A DNA stretch of 64,000 nt from Microthrixaceae bacterium (GTDB taxonomy: Bacteria > Actinomycetota > Acidimicrobiia > Acidimicrobiales > Microtrichaceae), in contig JACJWI010000001.1 in assembly GCA_020637215.1 (NCBI GenBank), forward strand, positions 1 to 64,000, read 5' to 3'. Numbering within the stretch: the stretch's first letter is position 1; every line of letters starts with the position of its first letter. Made by a program: the position numbers and the translations under genes. The notes beneath the pieces were generated by a model, which was not told the DNA's origin, did no database searches, and saw only the letters and a program-made list of their open reading frames with translations. Shown here one piece after another: positions 23,761-32,491 of this stretch.

Positions 23761-25572
23761 TCAGAGGTACTGGCCGGTGGCGACCGCTTCGATCGATCGA
23801 CCGCCGGTCGGGTCGTCGTCCGCGGCGTCGTGCACCAGGGTGCGGACGTACACGATGCGCTCGCCCTTCTTGCCGGAGATCTTCGCCCAGTCGTCGGGGT
23901 TGGTGGTGTTGGGCAGGTCCTCGTGCTCCTTGTACTCCTGGTGGATGGAGTCGATGAGGTCCTGCACCCGCACGCCGCGGGCGCCCGAGTCGAGCTGACG
24001 CTTGATCGCCAGCTTCTTGGCGCGGCGGACGACGTTCTCGATCATGGCGCCCGAGGCGAAGTCCTTGAAGAACATCACCTCCTTGTCGCCGTTCTGGTAC
24101 GTGACCTCGAGGAACTGGTTGGCCTCGTCGGTGCGGTACATCTCCTCGACGGTGCGCTCGATCATGATTCGCACCGCCTTGTCGGTGTCGCCGCCACCCA
24201 ACGTGGTGATCTCGTCGCTGTCGAGCGGGACCTCGGCGGTGAGGTAGCGGGCGAAGATCTGGGACGCCGCGGCCTCGTCGGGCCGGTTGATCTTGATCTT
24301 CACGTCCAGCCGGCCGGGTCGCAGGATGGCCGGGTCGATCAGGTCCTCGCGGTTGGAGGCCCCGATGACGATGACGTTCTTGAGGGTCTCGACGCCGTCG
24401 ATCTCGGCGAGCAGCTGCGGGACGATCGTCGCCTCCATGTCCGAGGAGATGCCGGTCCCCCGGGTGCGGAACAGCGACTCCATCTCGTCGAAGAACACGA
24501 TCACCGGCGTGCCGTCGGCGGCCTTCTCCCGTGCCCGTTGGAAGACGAGTCGGATGTGGCGCTCGGTCTCGCCGACGTACTTGTTCAGCAGTTCGGGCCC
24601 CTTGATGTTGAGGAAGTAGCTGCGGGCCTCCTTGCCGGTCGACTCGGTGACCTTGCGGGCGAGGGAGTTGGCGACCGCCTTGGCGATCAACGTCTTGCCG
24701 CAGCCCGGGGGGCCGTACAGCAGGATCCCCTTGGGTGCCGGCAACGCGTACTCGCGGAACAGGTCCTGGTGCAGGAACGGAAGCTCGACCGCGTCGGTGA
24801 TCGCCTCGATCTGCTCGTCGAGGCCGCCGATGTCGGCGTAGTCGATGTCGGGGACCTCCTCGAGGACGAGCTCCTCGACCTCGGGGCGGGGCAGCTTCTC
24901 GAGCAGCAACGCCGAACGGGGGTCCATCAGCACCGTGTCGCCGGCACGGAGGCGTTCGCCGAGCAGCTGGTCGGCGAGCTCAGCGACGCGCTCCTCGTCG
25001 GCCCGGCCGACGACCAGTGCGCGGCGGCCGTCGTCGATCATCTCCTTGAACGTCACGATCTCGCCCGCGACCTCGGGTTCGCGGACCATCACCACGTTGT
25101 AGGCGTCGTTGAGGACCACCTCGTTGCCGCGGCGCAGATCGTCGACGTCGATGCCGGGCGACACCTCGACGCGCATCTTGCGGCCGGCCGCTTGCACGTC
25201 GACGGTTCCGTCGTCGTTGATGCGAAGCAGGGTCGCGTACGCGGCCGGCGGCTGGGTGAGCTTGTCGACCTCGTCGCGCAGCGCAGCGATGTGGTCCCGG
25301 GCCTCGCGGAGGGTGAACGTGAGCTTCTCGTTCTGGCTCACGGCCTGGGCGAGCTGGCCCTTGGTCTCGAGCAGCCGCTCCTCCAGCGTCCGGACGCGCT
25401 TGGGTGCATCCTGCAGCCGACGGACGAGGTGCGACACCTCGTCCTCGAGGTCCCGCACCTGCTCGCGCAGGGCGGCGGCGTCGGTGCCGTCGACCGGGGG
25501 CCGCGGGTCGGTCGCTCCCCCGTCGTCGACGGTGTCCTCCGGAGCGGGTTCCTGGCTGTCGGGGTCCTGCAC
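23761..25572 (-). CDS. mpa: proteasome-activating AAA ATPase (Mpa/ARC)
   Basis: A ~603-residue hexameric unfoldase that captures pupylated proteins and feeds them to the 20S core. It has an N-terminal coiled coil (residues ~30-106, the Pup docking site), two OB-fold interdomains (~107-245), and an AAA domain with Walker A GPPGCGKT (~287-294), Walker [12 protein letters not shown] and the second-region [13 protein letters not shown]. The C-terminus ends GQYL, the penultimate-Tyr motif that opens the proteasome gate. GTG 25572, preceded by GGGAGG, gives the family length. An upstream GTG at 25695 would add 41 Arg/Pro/Ser-rich residues. Confidence 0.95.
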   Translation of the reverse strand: MQDPDSQEPAPEDTVDDGGATDPRPPVDGTDAAALREQVRDLEDEVSHLVRRLQDAPKRVRTLEERLLETKGQLAQAVSQNEKLTFTLREARDHIAALRDEVDKLTQPPAAYATLLRINDDGTVDVQAAGRKMRVEVSPGIDVDDLRRGNEVVLNDAYNVVMVREPEVAGEIVTFKEMIDDGRRALVVGRADEERVAELADQLLGERLRAGDTVLMDPRSALLLEKLPRPEVEELVLEEVPDIDYADIGGLDEQIEAITDAVELPFLHQDLFREYALPAPKGILLYGPPGCGKTLIAKAVANSLARKVTESTGKEARSYFLNIKGPELLNKYVGETERHIRLVFQRAREKAADGTPVIVFFDEMESLFRTRGTGISSDMEATIVPQLLAEIDGVETLKNVIVIGASNREDLIDPAILRPGRLDVKIKINRPDEAAASQIFARYLTAEVPLDSDEITTLGGGDTDKAVRIMIERTVEEMYRTDEANQFLEVTYQNGDKEVMFFKDFASGAMIENVVRRAKKLAIKRQLDSGARGVRVQDLIDSIHQEYKEHEDLPNTTNPDDWAKISGKKGERIVYVRTLVHDAADDDPTGGRSIEAVATGQYL

Positions 25573-25807
25573 CTGGCCTCCCGGGCGGGGCGTCGATGGG
25601 CTCGTCCTCGGTCGTTGTCTACCCCGTCCCGGCCGCGAAACCGCGCCACCGACCGGATCGGATCCCGACGTGACAGGAGTCCGGAGAGTTTCCACCGGGA
25701 TTGCCGTGTAAATGCCGGAGGTGCGAGTATGCTCTGACCACGAGGAGTCAGCGCCCCCGCCCCTCCTTGAACGAACGTGGTGGGGCCCGACGCGAAGGCA
25801 GGATCAC

Positions 25808-26050
25808 ATGGGTATGAAGGTGTGGATCGACCAGGACCTGTGCACCGGTGACGGTTTGTGCGAGGAGATCGCACCCAACGTGTTCACCCTGCTCGACGAC
25901 GGCCTCGCCTACGTCAAGGAAGGCGACAAGATCTTCAACGACCCGGGCGGAGCCGAGGGCATGGCCAACATCCCCGACGCCGAACTCGAGGGCGTGATCG
26001 AGTCCGCCGAGGAGTGCCCCGGCGAGTGCATCTTCATCGAGGTCGAGTGA
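25808..26050 (+). CDS. small ferredoxin
   Basis: An 80-residue iron-sulfur electron carrier. Cysteines occur as DLCTGDGLCEEIAPNVF near the N-terminus (C-x5-C) and AEECPGECIFIEVE near the C-terminus. The first three match the single-cluster ferredoxins often found with P450s. The fourth Cys (CPGEC) is extra compared with the usual CPxxA pattern, so the cluster type ([3Fe-4S] or [4Fe-4S]) is open. ATG 25808 is chosen because AGGAT lies upstream. The gene is divergent from mpa; the redox partner is not in the window. Confidence 0.85.
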   Translation: MGMKVWIDQDLCTGDGLCEEIAPNVFTLLDDGLAYVKEGDKIFNDPGGAEGMANIPDAELEGVIESAEECPGECIFIEVE

Positions 26051-26086
26051 CCTCCCCGGCCTGACCGGCCGGATCGGATCGAACGC

Positions 26087-26121
26087 GACGACGGCGGGAT
26101 CCTCAGGATCCCGCCGTCGTC
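26087..26121. terminator. strong bidirectional hairpin terminator
   Basis: A 16-bp perfect stem (26087-26102 with 26106-26121) and a 3-nt TCA loop, between the convergent ferredoxin gene and the Pro/Thr-rich membrane protein gene. It is the longest perfect short-loop hairpin noticed in the window and lacks only a U-tract. Confidence 0.8.
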
Positions 26122-26139
26122 CGCGTCGGGCGTCCGGCG

Positions 26140-26571
26140 TCAGGCGCCGGGGTCCTCGGAGGTCGGCGGCGCTTCGGTGGTCGTCGTCGACGAGGTGGTG
26201 GTGCTGGTCGTCGTCGGCTTCTGCGTGGTCGGGGCAGCCGTCGTGGTCGGCCGAACGGTCGTGGTCGGCCGGGTGGTGGTCGGCGTCGACGTCGACGTGC
26301 TCGACGAGGTCGTCGACGTCGTCGTGGTGGAGCCGGAGTCGTCGCCGCGCAGCACGGCGAACGCAACCAGAGCGACCAGCACGACGAGCAGGGCGATGAC
26401 CGCCCAGGCCCAACCCGGCACACCGCCTCCGGACCCCGGGACGGGAGGCGTCGTTCCCGGTGGTGGCGCTGAGCCGGCGGGAACGCCGGTCGGATCGGTG
26501 CCCGGCGCCGGGGCGGCCGGGGTGCTCGGCATGACCCGGGTCGGGTCCTCGGGCGGGTTCTGGTCGCTCAT
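26140..26571 (-). CDS. single-pass membrane protein with Pro-rich and Thr-rich regions
   Basis: A 143-residue protein of unknown function. Residues ~1-50 are Pro/Gly-rich (PSTPAAPAPGTDPTGVPAGS), ~51-73 form one membrane helix (WAWAVIALLVVLVALVAFAV), and ~78-143 are almost entirely Thr/Ser/Pro, a likely O-glycosylated extracellular tail. The ATG has GGAGGA 5 nt upstream. A TAGCGT hexamer about 36 nt upstream (minus strand, 26608-26613) could be its -10. The low-complexity sequence supports no closer family call. Confidence 0.6.
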   Translation of the reverse strand: MSDQNPPEDPTRVMPSTPAAPAPGTDPTGVPAGSAPPPGTTPPVPGSGGGVPGWAWAVIALLVVLVALVAFAVLRGDDSGSTTTTSTTSSSTSTSTPTTTRPTTTVRPTTTAAPTTQKPTTTSTTTSSTTTTEAPPTSEDPGA

Positions 26572-26655
26572 GTCATCCTCCGGGTCTCGGTCCCAGCCGG
26601 GTGCCGACGCTACCGCCGGTCCCCGTCGGCGGCGGTGGACCTCGGTGCCCCCTCG

Positions 26656-27816
26656 TCAGGACACGCACTCCCCGGTGTCGACCGTCGCCCCGCGGGGGCG
26701 GGCCAGGAGGGCGTCGAGCTCGGAGCGGTCGAGCGCGTAGGCGACCCCGTCGCGGTCCGGGGCGATGGCCACCGCGACCGCGATGACCGTCCCGTCGGAC
26801 CGCACGACGGCACTGCCCGAGTCCCCCGGCTGCAGGTCGCTGGCCAACACCAGCAGGTCGCGGCGAACCTCCCGACGGTCGTAGATGTCGAGCCCGGTCG
26901 CATGCAGCGTCTCGGCGACCTCGAACGGCGACGGCGCCAGCGGTCCACCCCCGGGGAACCCCATCACCAGGCCGCGGTCGCCGGTGCGGGGTGCGTCGAG
27001 GGTGAGTGCGGGTCGGTCGAGCGACGTGGCCAGCAACGCCAGGTCGGCGGCCGGGTCGAACGCCACCACCCGGGCGTCGCGGCGATCGCCGTCAGGGGTG
27101 ACCAGCTCGACGTCGTCGGTGCCGGCGACCACGTGGGCGTTGGTGGCCACGAGCCCCGGCGCGACCACGAAGCCGCTGCCGGACTGGATCATGTCGCAGG
27201 CCTCGCCCCGGACCTGCACCACGCTGTCGGTCAGACGGGCCAGCGTCGCGTCGTCGATCGGGCTGCCGGTCGGCACCGGCGGCAGATCCGGCGTCGGCTC
27301 CTCGCCGGTGAACAGCTGGGGGAAGCGCCCGTCGAGCGCCTGACGCTCCAGCTCGAGCAGTCCGGCGGGCGGGTCGGGCAGGTGCCGCAGGCTGAACGAC
27401 GCCAGGGTCGATCCGTCGGTCGAGCGCTCCACCCATCCGGGCGTCTGCGACATGACCGGGAACAGGAGCCAGCACACGACGGCGACCCCGACCACGCCGA
27501 GGACCGCTCCGCCGGCCTGGTCGATCCGCCGGGCCGCGCCGGGCCGCACCGGCGGCGCGATCCGCGCCCCGATCGCGGACCCGATCCCCTGCCCCAGCGA
27601 TGCCAGCACCACCAGGACCCCGAGCCCGACGAACACCGCCGCGCTGCTCGATCCGAGGTCGAGTCGATCGAGCAGTGGAGGCAGCAGCACCACCGCCAGC
27701 CCCAACCCCATCCCGGCGCCGATCCAGCCGACCGACCGGGTCAGGAACCCGAGCTTCCACCCCCCGACCGCGGCGAGCACGGCGGCGAGGACGATCACGA
27801 CGTCGAGGCCGTTCAC
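26656..27816 (-). CDS. MarP-like membrane serine protease
   Basis: A 386-residue protein with an N-terminal CvpA-like block of four membrane helices (residues ~1-125) followed by a trypsin-like periplasmic protease. The catalytic triad is visible as His in ATNAHVVAG, Asp in FDPAADLALL and Ser in LQPGDSGSAVV. Cysteines in GEACDMIQSG and at the C-terminus (GECVS) may form the regulatory disulfide known from mycobacterial MarP, which protects cells in acid and acts on the peptidoglycan hydrolase RipA. Orthology is inferred from architecture. Start GTG 27816 is immediately upstream of the first helix. Confidence 0.85.
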   Translation of the reverse strand: MNGLDVVIVLAAVLAAVGGWKLGFLTRSVGWIGAGMGLGLAVVLLPPLLDRLDLGSSSAAVFVGLGVLVVLASLGQGIGSAIGARIAPPVRPGAARRIDQAGGAVLGVVGVAVVCWLLFPVMSQTPGWVERSTDGSTLASFSLRHLPDPPAGLLELERQALDGRFPQLFTGEEPTPDLPPVPTGSPIDDATLARLTDSVVQVRGEACDMIQSGSGFVVAPGLVATNAHVVAGTDDVELVTPDGDRRDARVVAFDPAADLALLATSLDRPALTLDAPRTGDRGLVMGFPGGGPLAPSPFEVAETLHATGLDIYDRREVRRDLLVLASDLQPGDSGSAVVRSDGTVIAVAVAIAPDRDGVAYALDRSELDALLARPRGATVDTGECVS

Positions 27817-27884
27817 CCGCTGCCCCTCACCCAGAACCCCTCACCCGGCCCCCCATCTGGTCCCGCAGCCGTCGCGAGGTCGGC

Positions 27885-28658
27885 TCAGGTGCCCAGTCGG
27901 GCGACGGTCAGGAACCCGGTGTGGGCGACCATGCGATGGTCCGGTCGGACCGCCTGGCCCTCGACGTACCAGCCCCGCTGCAGGACCTCGGTCGTGGCCG
28001 CGGCGAAGAAGCGCGACTCCTCGAGGGCGGTCCGCAGTTGCATCACCTGGGTGACGCTCGGGGTGTAGGCCAGGATCAGCCCGCCGGAGCGCAGCGCCTT
28101 CTCGGCGTGGGGGACGACCCGCCACGGCTCGGGGAGGTCGAGCACCACCCGGTCCACGTCGCGCTCGTCGATGCCCTCGTAGCAGTCACGCAGCTCCACC
28201 CGGTAGCGCTCGAGGACCTCGGGTCCGAGGAACCGTTCGACGTTCTGGACCGCCCGCTGGGCGAAGTCCTCCCGCAGCTCGTAGCCGACGATGTCGGCGC
28301 CGCTGCGCAGCATCCCCATGGACAGGGCGCCCGACCCGACGCCGCTCTCCAGCACCCGCATGCCCGGACCGATGTCGGCCAGCATCAGGATCGGACCGAT
28401 GTCCTTGGGGTAGATGACCTGGGCGCCCCGCGGCATCTTGAGGATGAACTCGCTGAGCGTGGGTCGAATCACGAGCAGCGGCTGGCCCCGGTTCGTCTCG
28501 ACGCGCGAGCCCTCGGCGACGCCGATCACGTCATCGTGGCGGACGTAGCCGGAGTGGAGGTGGAACTCCTTGCCCGGGGTAAGTGTGGCCTGGTAGCGCC
28601 GGTCCTTGGGGTCGACGAACTGGACCAGGTCGCCGGCGCGCAGCAGTGGGTCGGTCAC
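27885..28658 (-). CDS. trmI: tRNA (adenine-58-N1)-methyltransferase TrmI
   Basis: A 257-residue SAM-dependent enzyme that makes m1A58 in the T-loop of tRNA. An N-terminal beta-barrel (LLRAGDLVQFVDPKDRRYQA) precedes a Rossmann methyltransferase domain with MLADIGPGMRVLESGVGSGA (SAM loop), VGYELREDFA and DRVVLDLPEPWRVVPHAEKA. GTG 28658 overlaps the stop of the upstream TtuA-like gene (GTGA), so both tRNA modification genes are coupled. In M. tuberculosis trmI also lies a few genes from mpa. Confidence 0.93.
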   Translation of the reverse strand: MTDPLLRAGDLVQFVDPKDRRYQATLTPGKEFHLHSGYVRHDDVIGVAEGSRVETNRGQPLLVIRPTLSEFILKMPRGAQVIYPKDIGPILMLADIGPGMRVLESGVGSGALSMGMLRSGADIVGYELREDFAQRAVQNVERFLGPEVLERYRVELRDCYEGIDERDVDRVVLDLPEPWRVVPHAEKALRSGGLILAYTPSVTQVMQLRTALEESRFFAAATTEVLQRGWYVEGQAVRPDHRMVAHTGFLTVARLGT

Positions 28659-29668
28659 GGTGAGGGGGTTCCTGTGGGGTCTGGTCCCCCTCGGCGGCCG
28701 AGGGTGACGGGTCGGGCCGGCGTGTCGTCCGGCGGGGATCCGCCGGCCCTCTCCACCAGTCGGCAGAAGGCGCACACCTCGGTCGAGGTGGGCGACCCGC
28801 AGCGGGCGCAGGGTGCCAGCACCCCGGGGTCAGCCCGGTCGGCGTCGCCCGTGCCGGGTTCGGGAGCGAAGCGGTCCACGGCGCGGCGCAGGAACGAGAA
28901 GTAGAAGTCGGCCTTGGAGCCGGGCGAGCGCACCTCGATCTCGTTGAGCGCCTCCTTGTAGCCGAGGTGCTTGTTCCCCGCCGACATCGGGCACTCGTCG
29001 ACCAGGTAGTCGATCCCGCTCACGATGCAGTAGGCCGCGGTCTCGCGTTCGGAGAGCCGGACCAGCGGCTTGACCTTGCGGGGGAACCCGTCGCGGGCGG
29101 GCAGCACCGGGCGTTGCCGACCCAGGTAGTCGGTCTGCCAACGCAGCACGTTGCCGAACAGCACGGCGGCCTCGTCGTCGAGGTTGTGGCCGGTGACCAG
29201 GACGTCGTAGCCGCCGTCGAGCGCGGCGCGGTCGAACAGGTGTCGCTTGGACAGGCCGCACGCGCTGCACGGCGTCCGCCGCGCCGCCCGGGCGCCCCCG
29301 GGGATGTCGTAGCCGTAGTCGTCGACCAGGTCGATCTCGATCAGCTTGGCGCCCCGGGGTTCCGCGTGCTGCTGCGCGAATCGGCGGGCGTATCCGCCCG
29401 AGGTGTCGCTGTAGTCGCCGATGCCGAGGCCGATGTAGAGGCCGTCGGCGGCGTAGCCGAGCCCGAGCAGGAGGTCCCAGACCGCCAGGGAGTCCTTTCC
29501 TCCCGACACCGCGACCAGGATCCGGTCCTCGGGTTGCATCATGTCGAAGTCCGAGATGGCCCGCTCGACCTGGTCCCGGCAGAACCGGGTGAAGTGCTCG
29601 GGGCAGAAGTTGGCGTTGTGGCGCGGCAGGTCGATCACCGCCGGCCCGCGGCACACGCGGCACTTCAC
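28655..29668 (-). CDS. TtuA/TtcA-family tRNA thiolation enzyme
   Basis: A 337-residue adenine-nucleotide alpha-hydrolase that activates a tRNA base for sulfur transfer. It has an N-terminal zinc finger (MKCRVCRGPAVIDLPRHNAN), the PP-loop ILVAVSGGKDSLAVWDLL, a central Cys pair for an iron-sulfur cluster (RRTPCSACGLSKR with DECPMS) and a C-terminal zinc finger (CARCGSPTSTEVCAFC). Two zinc fingers plus an adjacent beta-grasp sulfur carrier point to TtuA rather than TtcA. GTG 29668 overlaps the stop of the carrier gene. Confidence 0.85.
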   Translation of the reverse strand: MKCRVCRGPAVIDLPRHNANFCPEHFTRFCRDQVERAISDFDMMQPEDRILVAVSGGKDSLAVWDLLLGLGYAADGLYIGLGIGDYSDTSGGYARRFAQQHAEPRGAKLIEIDLVDDYGYDIPGGARAARRTPCSACGLSKRHLFDRAALDGGYDVLVTGHNLDDEAAVLFGNVLRWQTDYLGRQRPVLPARDGFPRKVKPLVRLSERETAAYCIVSGIDYLVDECPMSAGNKHLGYKEALNEIEVRSPGSKADFYFSFLRRAVDRFAPEPGTGDADRADPGVLAPCARCGSPTSTEVCAFCRLVERAGGSPPDDTPARPVTLGRRGGPDPTGTPSP

Positions 29669-29877
29669 GCGCTGCCCCCGGAGATGACCGGACGCACCTC
29701 GACGACGTCGTCGGGCTCGAGGCGCTCGTCACCGGGAACGATCGTGCCGTTGCGCACGACCAGCACCGACTCGCGGTTGATGTCCAGGCGCTCGAGCAGC
29801 ACCGAGACCAGCACCGGAGCGTCGGCGTGGACCTCTCGGTTGGGGTTGCGCAGCCGGACCAGCATGGTCCCCATCAT
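29665..29877 (-). CDS. TtuB/MoaD/ThiS-like beta-grasp sulfur carrier
   Basis: A ~70-residue ubiquitin-like protein: LVRLRNPNREVHADAPVLVS, then RESVLVVRNGTIVPGDERLE, ending DVVEVRPVISGGSA. Carriers of this group usually end in a free Gly-Gly that becomes a thiocarboxylate; here two residues (Ser-Ala) follow the Gly-Gly, so processing would be needed. The extra codons arise where the gene overlaps the TtuA-like gene (GTGA). Possible starts are ATG 29877, 29874 and 29865, with no decisive ribosome-binding site. Confidence 0.8.
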   Translation of the reverse strand: MMGTMLVRLRNPNREVHADAPVLVSVLLERLDINRESVLVVRNGTIVPGDERLEPDDVVEVRPVISGGSA

Positions 29878-29912
29878 GGGCGATGGGGCCGTCGTCGTCC
29901 CAGGCGGATCGC

Positions 29913-29918
29913 TATGGT
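29913..29918 (+). promoter_or_regulatory. -10 element (TATGGT) for the alpha/beta hydrolase
   Basis: It ends 8 nt before GTG 29927 in the short divergent region shared with the sulfur-carrier gene. Confidence 0.45.
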
Positions 29919-29926
29919 CGGCCGCC

Positions 29927-30826
29927 GTGACCCTCTGGAACGACCCGCAGATCGAGAGCTGGCAGGCCCGGGGCCGTCGTGTGACGGTGTCCGGGCCGGC
30001 GCTGCCGACCCAGGACGTCTTCGTCGTCGACGTGGCCGCGGCAGATCCCGACCCCGCCCTCGAGGTGCTGCTGGTGGTCCACGGCTTCCCCACCTCGAGC
30101 TTCGACTGGGCGCACCTGGTCGACGACATGGCGAGACACCGGCGGGTGGTCCTGGTCGACCTGCCCGGCTTCGGGCTGTCGGACAAGCCCGATCGGCACT
30201 ACACGATCGCCGGTGCCGCGGACGCCGTGGCCGGCGTGACCAGCGCCCTCGCCCTGGACCGGGTGGCGCTGTTGACCCACGACATGGGCGACACGGTCGG
30301 CGGAGAGCTGCTGGCCCGTCAGATGGAGGGCACCTGGCCGGTGGAGATCACCCGGCGGGTGGTGACCAACGGCTCGATCTACATCGACATGGCGCAGCTC
30401 ACCGACGGCCAGCTGATGCTGCTGTCGCTGCCCGACGAGCGCGGGCCCGCCGGTCCGGGTCCCGAGCTGCTGGCCGCCAGCCTGCAGGCGACGTTGGCCG
30501 AGGCCCACCGCGCCGCAACCGACATGACCGCGGCCGCCGTGCTCGTGTGCCACGACGGCGGCGACGCGCTGCTGCCGAGGACCATCCGCTACATCGAGGA
30601 GCGGCGGTCCAACGAACGGCGCTTCACCGGGGCCATCGAGACGCACCCCTCGCCGCTGCACGTCCTGTGGGGTCCCGAGGACCCGATCGCGGTGCCGTCC
30701 ATGACCGACCGACTGCTCGAGGCCCGACCCGACGCCACCCGCACCTGGATCGACGGTGCCGGCCACTACCCGCAGAACGAGGACCCGGCCGCCTACCTGG
30801 CGGCCCTGGAGCAGGCGTTGGGCTGA
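29927..30826 (+). CDS. alpha/beta hydrolase (haloalkane dehalogenase/epoxide hydrolase-like)
   Basis: A 299-residue alpha/beta-fold hydrolase. The oxyanion loop is VHGFPTSSFDWAHL and VVLVDLPGFGLSDKPDRHYT is a conserved N-terminal element. The nucleophile elbow reads LLTHDMGDTVGGEL with Asp as nucleophile, the pattern of dehalogenases and epoxide hydrolases rather than serine esterases. The C-terminal HVLWGPEDPIA and GAGHYPQNEDP provide the acid and His. The substrate is unknown. GTG 29927 follows a TATGGT hexamer by 8 nt and is divergent from the tRNA thiolation genes. Confidence 0.85.
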   Translation: MTLWNDPQIESWQARGRRVTVSGPALPTQDVFVVDVAAADPDPALEVLLVVHGFPTSSFDWAHLVDDMARHRRVVLVDLPGFGLSDKPDRHYTIAGAADAVAGVTSALALDRVALLTHDMGDTVGGELLARQMEGTWPVEITRRVVTNGSIYIDMAQLTDGQLMLLSLPDERGPAGPGPELLAASLQATLAEAHRAATDMTAAAVLVCHDGGDALLPRTIRYIEERRSNERRFTGAIETHPSPLHVLWGPEDPIAVPSMTDRLLEARPDATRTWIDGAGHYPQNEDPAAYLAALEQALG

Positions 30827-30948
30827 CCGCCCCGTTCGACGACGGGGTCGGCCCGGTCGGGTTCCGGCCCGGCGACATCGTGTCGTACCGCTGCGCCGAC
30901 TGCCTGGATCGCTGGGACGTCGAGCTCGACGAGTCAGACGTGAACTGA
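30823..30948 (+). CDS. possible 41-residue CxxC protein with CTG start
   Basis: A short frame whose first possible start, CTG 30823, overlaps the hydrolase stop (CTGA), the same arrangement as helY after tatC. It encodes TAPFDDGVGPVGFRPGDIVS followed by YRCADCLDRWDVELDESDVN, with one CxxC pair and an acidic end. It resembles a half zinc ribbon. No ATG/GTG start would keep its N-terminal part, so its reality depends on CTG use. Confidence 0.35.
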   Translation: MTAPFDDGVGPVGFRPGDIVSYRCADCLDRWDVELDESDVN

Positions 30949-30978
30949 TCCTGGTTCCGCCGATCGGTGGGTTCGGGT

Positions 30979-32484
30979 TCAGGCGGCGGTGAGGAGGTGG
31001 TGGAGCAGTTCGTCGAGCGCGTAGGCGGTGAGGTGTTCGCCGCCGCCGTGGCAGCGACACGAATCAGCCCCGATGTCTGGTGGCGGTTCGGGTGGGTGTG
31101 TCTGGTGTGGCAGCACCGCAACATCGGCGTGTGGTCCGGGTGTCGGGCCTGGCGGGCCGGAGGATCCGAGGCAGCGGGTTCGGTCGTAGAAGGTGAGTTG
31201 GCTGCCGTGTCGGATGATCTGCCAGCGTTTCCGGTGCAGTTCGTGGTGATGGAAGCTGCACAACAAGACACCGTTGTCGAGGTCGGTGAGACCACCGTCC
31301 TCGGCGACTCCGGCGATGTGGTGGGTTTCGACGAAACGGGTGGTCGGACATCCCGGGAACTCACACGCCGATACGCCTCCGGCACGGTGGCGTAGCGCGC
31401 GGCGTTGGTGACGGTTGAACAAGCGTTTCTCCGTGCCGAGCCACAGTGGTTGGCCGTCGTGGTCGATCAACATCTGCAACGTGCCCTCACAGAGGACCCG
31501 TGACAACTCGGCGTTGTTCAGGTGTGCTCCGGTGCGCGGCAGATAGGCACGGGAACCGAGACCGACCGCCACGTTCGCGTCGACGTCGATGCCGAGCGCT
31601 TCGGCGAGAGCGGCGATGTCGCAGACGACCTGCACGGCGAAACGTTCACCGCCACGGTCACCCACCCCGGTCCCTGACGCGTGTTCCAACACCATGGATG
31701 CCATCGCGGTGATCGACTCGACCGCGCTCACACACCGCCCCGACACCCCCACCCCGGCGGACTCCCCGACTCCGGTGGTTTCGGCTGTGTCGGATGGTTC
31801 ACCAGCTTCAGACGGCTTGTCGGCGTGTGGGTGGGTGCCGGTCCGTTCCATTTCGGCGATGACGGCTCGTCGGGCTTGTTCGAGCAGTTCTCCGGTGAGC
31901 TTGTCGAGGGCGCCGTCGATCCGGTAGCGGCCGTGGTCATCGATCCAGTTCCGCCACCAGTGATCCAACTCGAGATCATCCGCAACAGAACCATCAGCAC
32001 CATCACCGCCGCCGTCACCGTCGGCAGTGCCGGGGGTGGGGCGTAGTGACCGGTACGCGGCGAGCACCCGTTGTGCTTGACGTGGGGTGCAGGCCCGCAC
32101 GACGTCGAGGACCCTCGCCTCGTTCTCTGGAGTGACGACCCTCGCCGCGGACGCGAGCACTCCCATGGACACCTGCCCGCCGCGTGCCGCGGCGAGCAGG
32201 GACGGCATCTCATCGACGCGCGCTGCGATCGACACCAGACGTTCCGCGTCGCGAGGAGCGAAGTTCGTGCGTACCGACAGGTAGTGGGAGAAGGACCGCC
32301 ACCCCCGGCCCTGCCATCCCCCGACCGCGTCGTACTCGGCGAGGACACCGACCAGTTCGGCGTCCAACGCGTGGATCTGCGCGGACAGCACACCGATGCG
32401 ATCATCCAACTCGCGCAGACGCGACTCCCAATCACCAACCACAGCCGCTTCTGGCCGCTCCATGATGGTGGTCCCGCCGTCCAT
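30979..32484 (-). CDS. DUF222 (13E12 repeat) HNH endonuclease-like protein
   Basis: A 501-residue protein of the actinobacterial 13E12/DUF222 family. The long helical DUF222 domain spans residues ~8-330 (LRELDDRIGVLSAQIHALDA, SFSHYLSVRTNFAPRDAERL), and the C-terminus carries an HNH nuclease motif, CEFPGCPTTRFVETHHIAGV, then LTDLDNGVLLCSFHHHELHR. A second His/Cys cluster lies near the end. These genes are often multicopy and mobile. ATG 32484 is chosen because a -10 hexamer ends 7 nt upstream; longer frames starting up to 32610 would read through the promoter and LexA-type operator. Confidence 0.85.
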   Translation of the reverse strand: MDGGTTIMERPEAAVVGDWESRLRELDDRIGVLSAQIHALDAELVGVLAEYDAVGGWQGRGWRSFSHYLSVRTNFAPRDAERLVSIAARVDEMPSLLAAARGGQVSMGVLASAARVVTPENEARVLDVVRACTPRQAQRVLAAYRSLRPTPGTADGDGGGDGADGSVADDLELDHWWRNWIDDHGRYRIDGALDKLTGELLEQARRAVIAEMERTGTHPHADKPSEAGEPSDTAETTGVGESAGVGVSGRCVSAVESITAMASMVLEHASGTGVGDRGGERFAVQVVCDIAALAEALGIDVDANVAVGLGSRAYLPRTGAHLNNAELSRVLCEGTLQMLIDHDGQPLWLGTEKRLFNRHQRRALRHRAGGVSACEFPGCPTTRFVETHHIAGVAEDGGLTDLDNGVLLCSFHHHELHRKRWQIIRHGSQLTFYDRTRCLGSSGPPGPTPGPHADVAVLPHQTHPPEPPPDIGADSCRCHGGGEHLTAYALDELLHHLLTAA

Positions 32485-32491
32485 GCCCACC

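Noticed and set aside
25573..25695. 41-residue N-terminal extension of Mpa from GTG 25695
   Set aside because: It is Arg/Pro/Ser-rich and without a ribosome-binding site or -10 at the right spacing. The GTG at 25572 gives the usual family length, though the longer form cannot be excluded.
26140..26340. Thr/Ser-rich repeats considered as a CRISPR-like or tandem-repeat array
   Set aside because: There are no regularly spaced identical repeats. It is low-complexity coding sequence for an extracellular tail. No CRISPR array was seen anywhere in the window.
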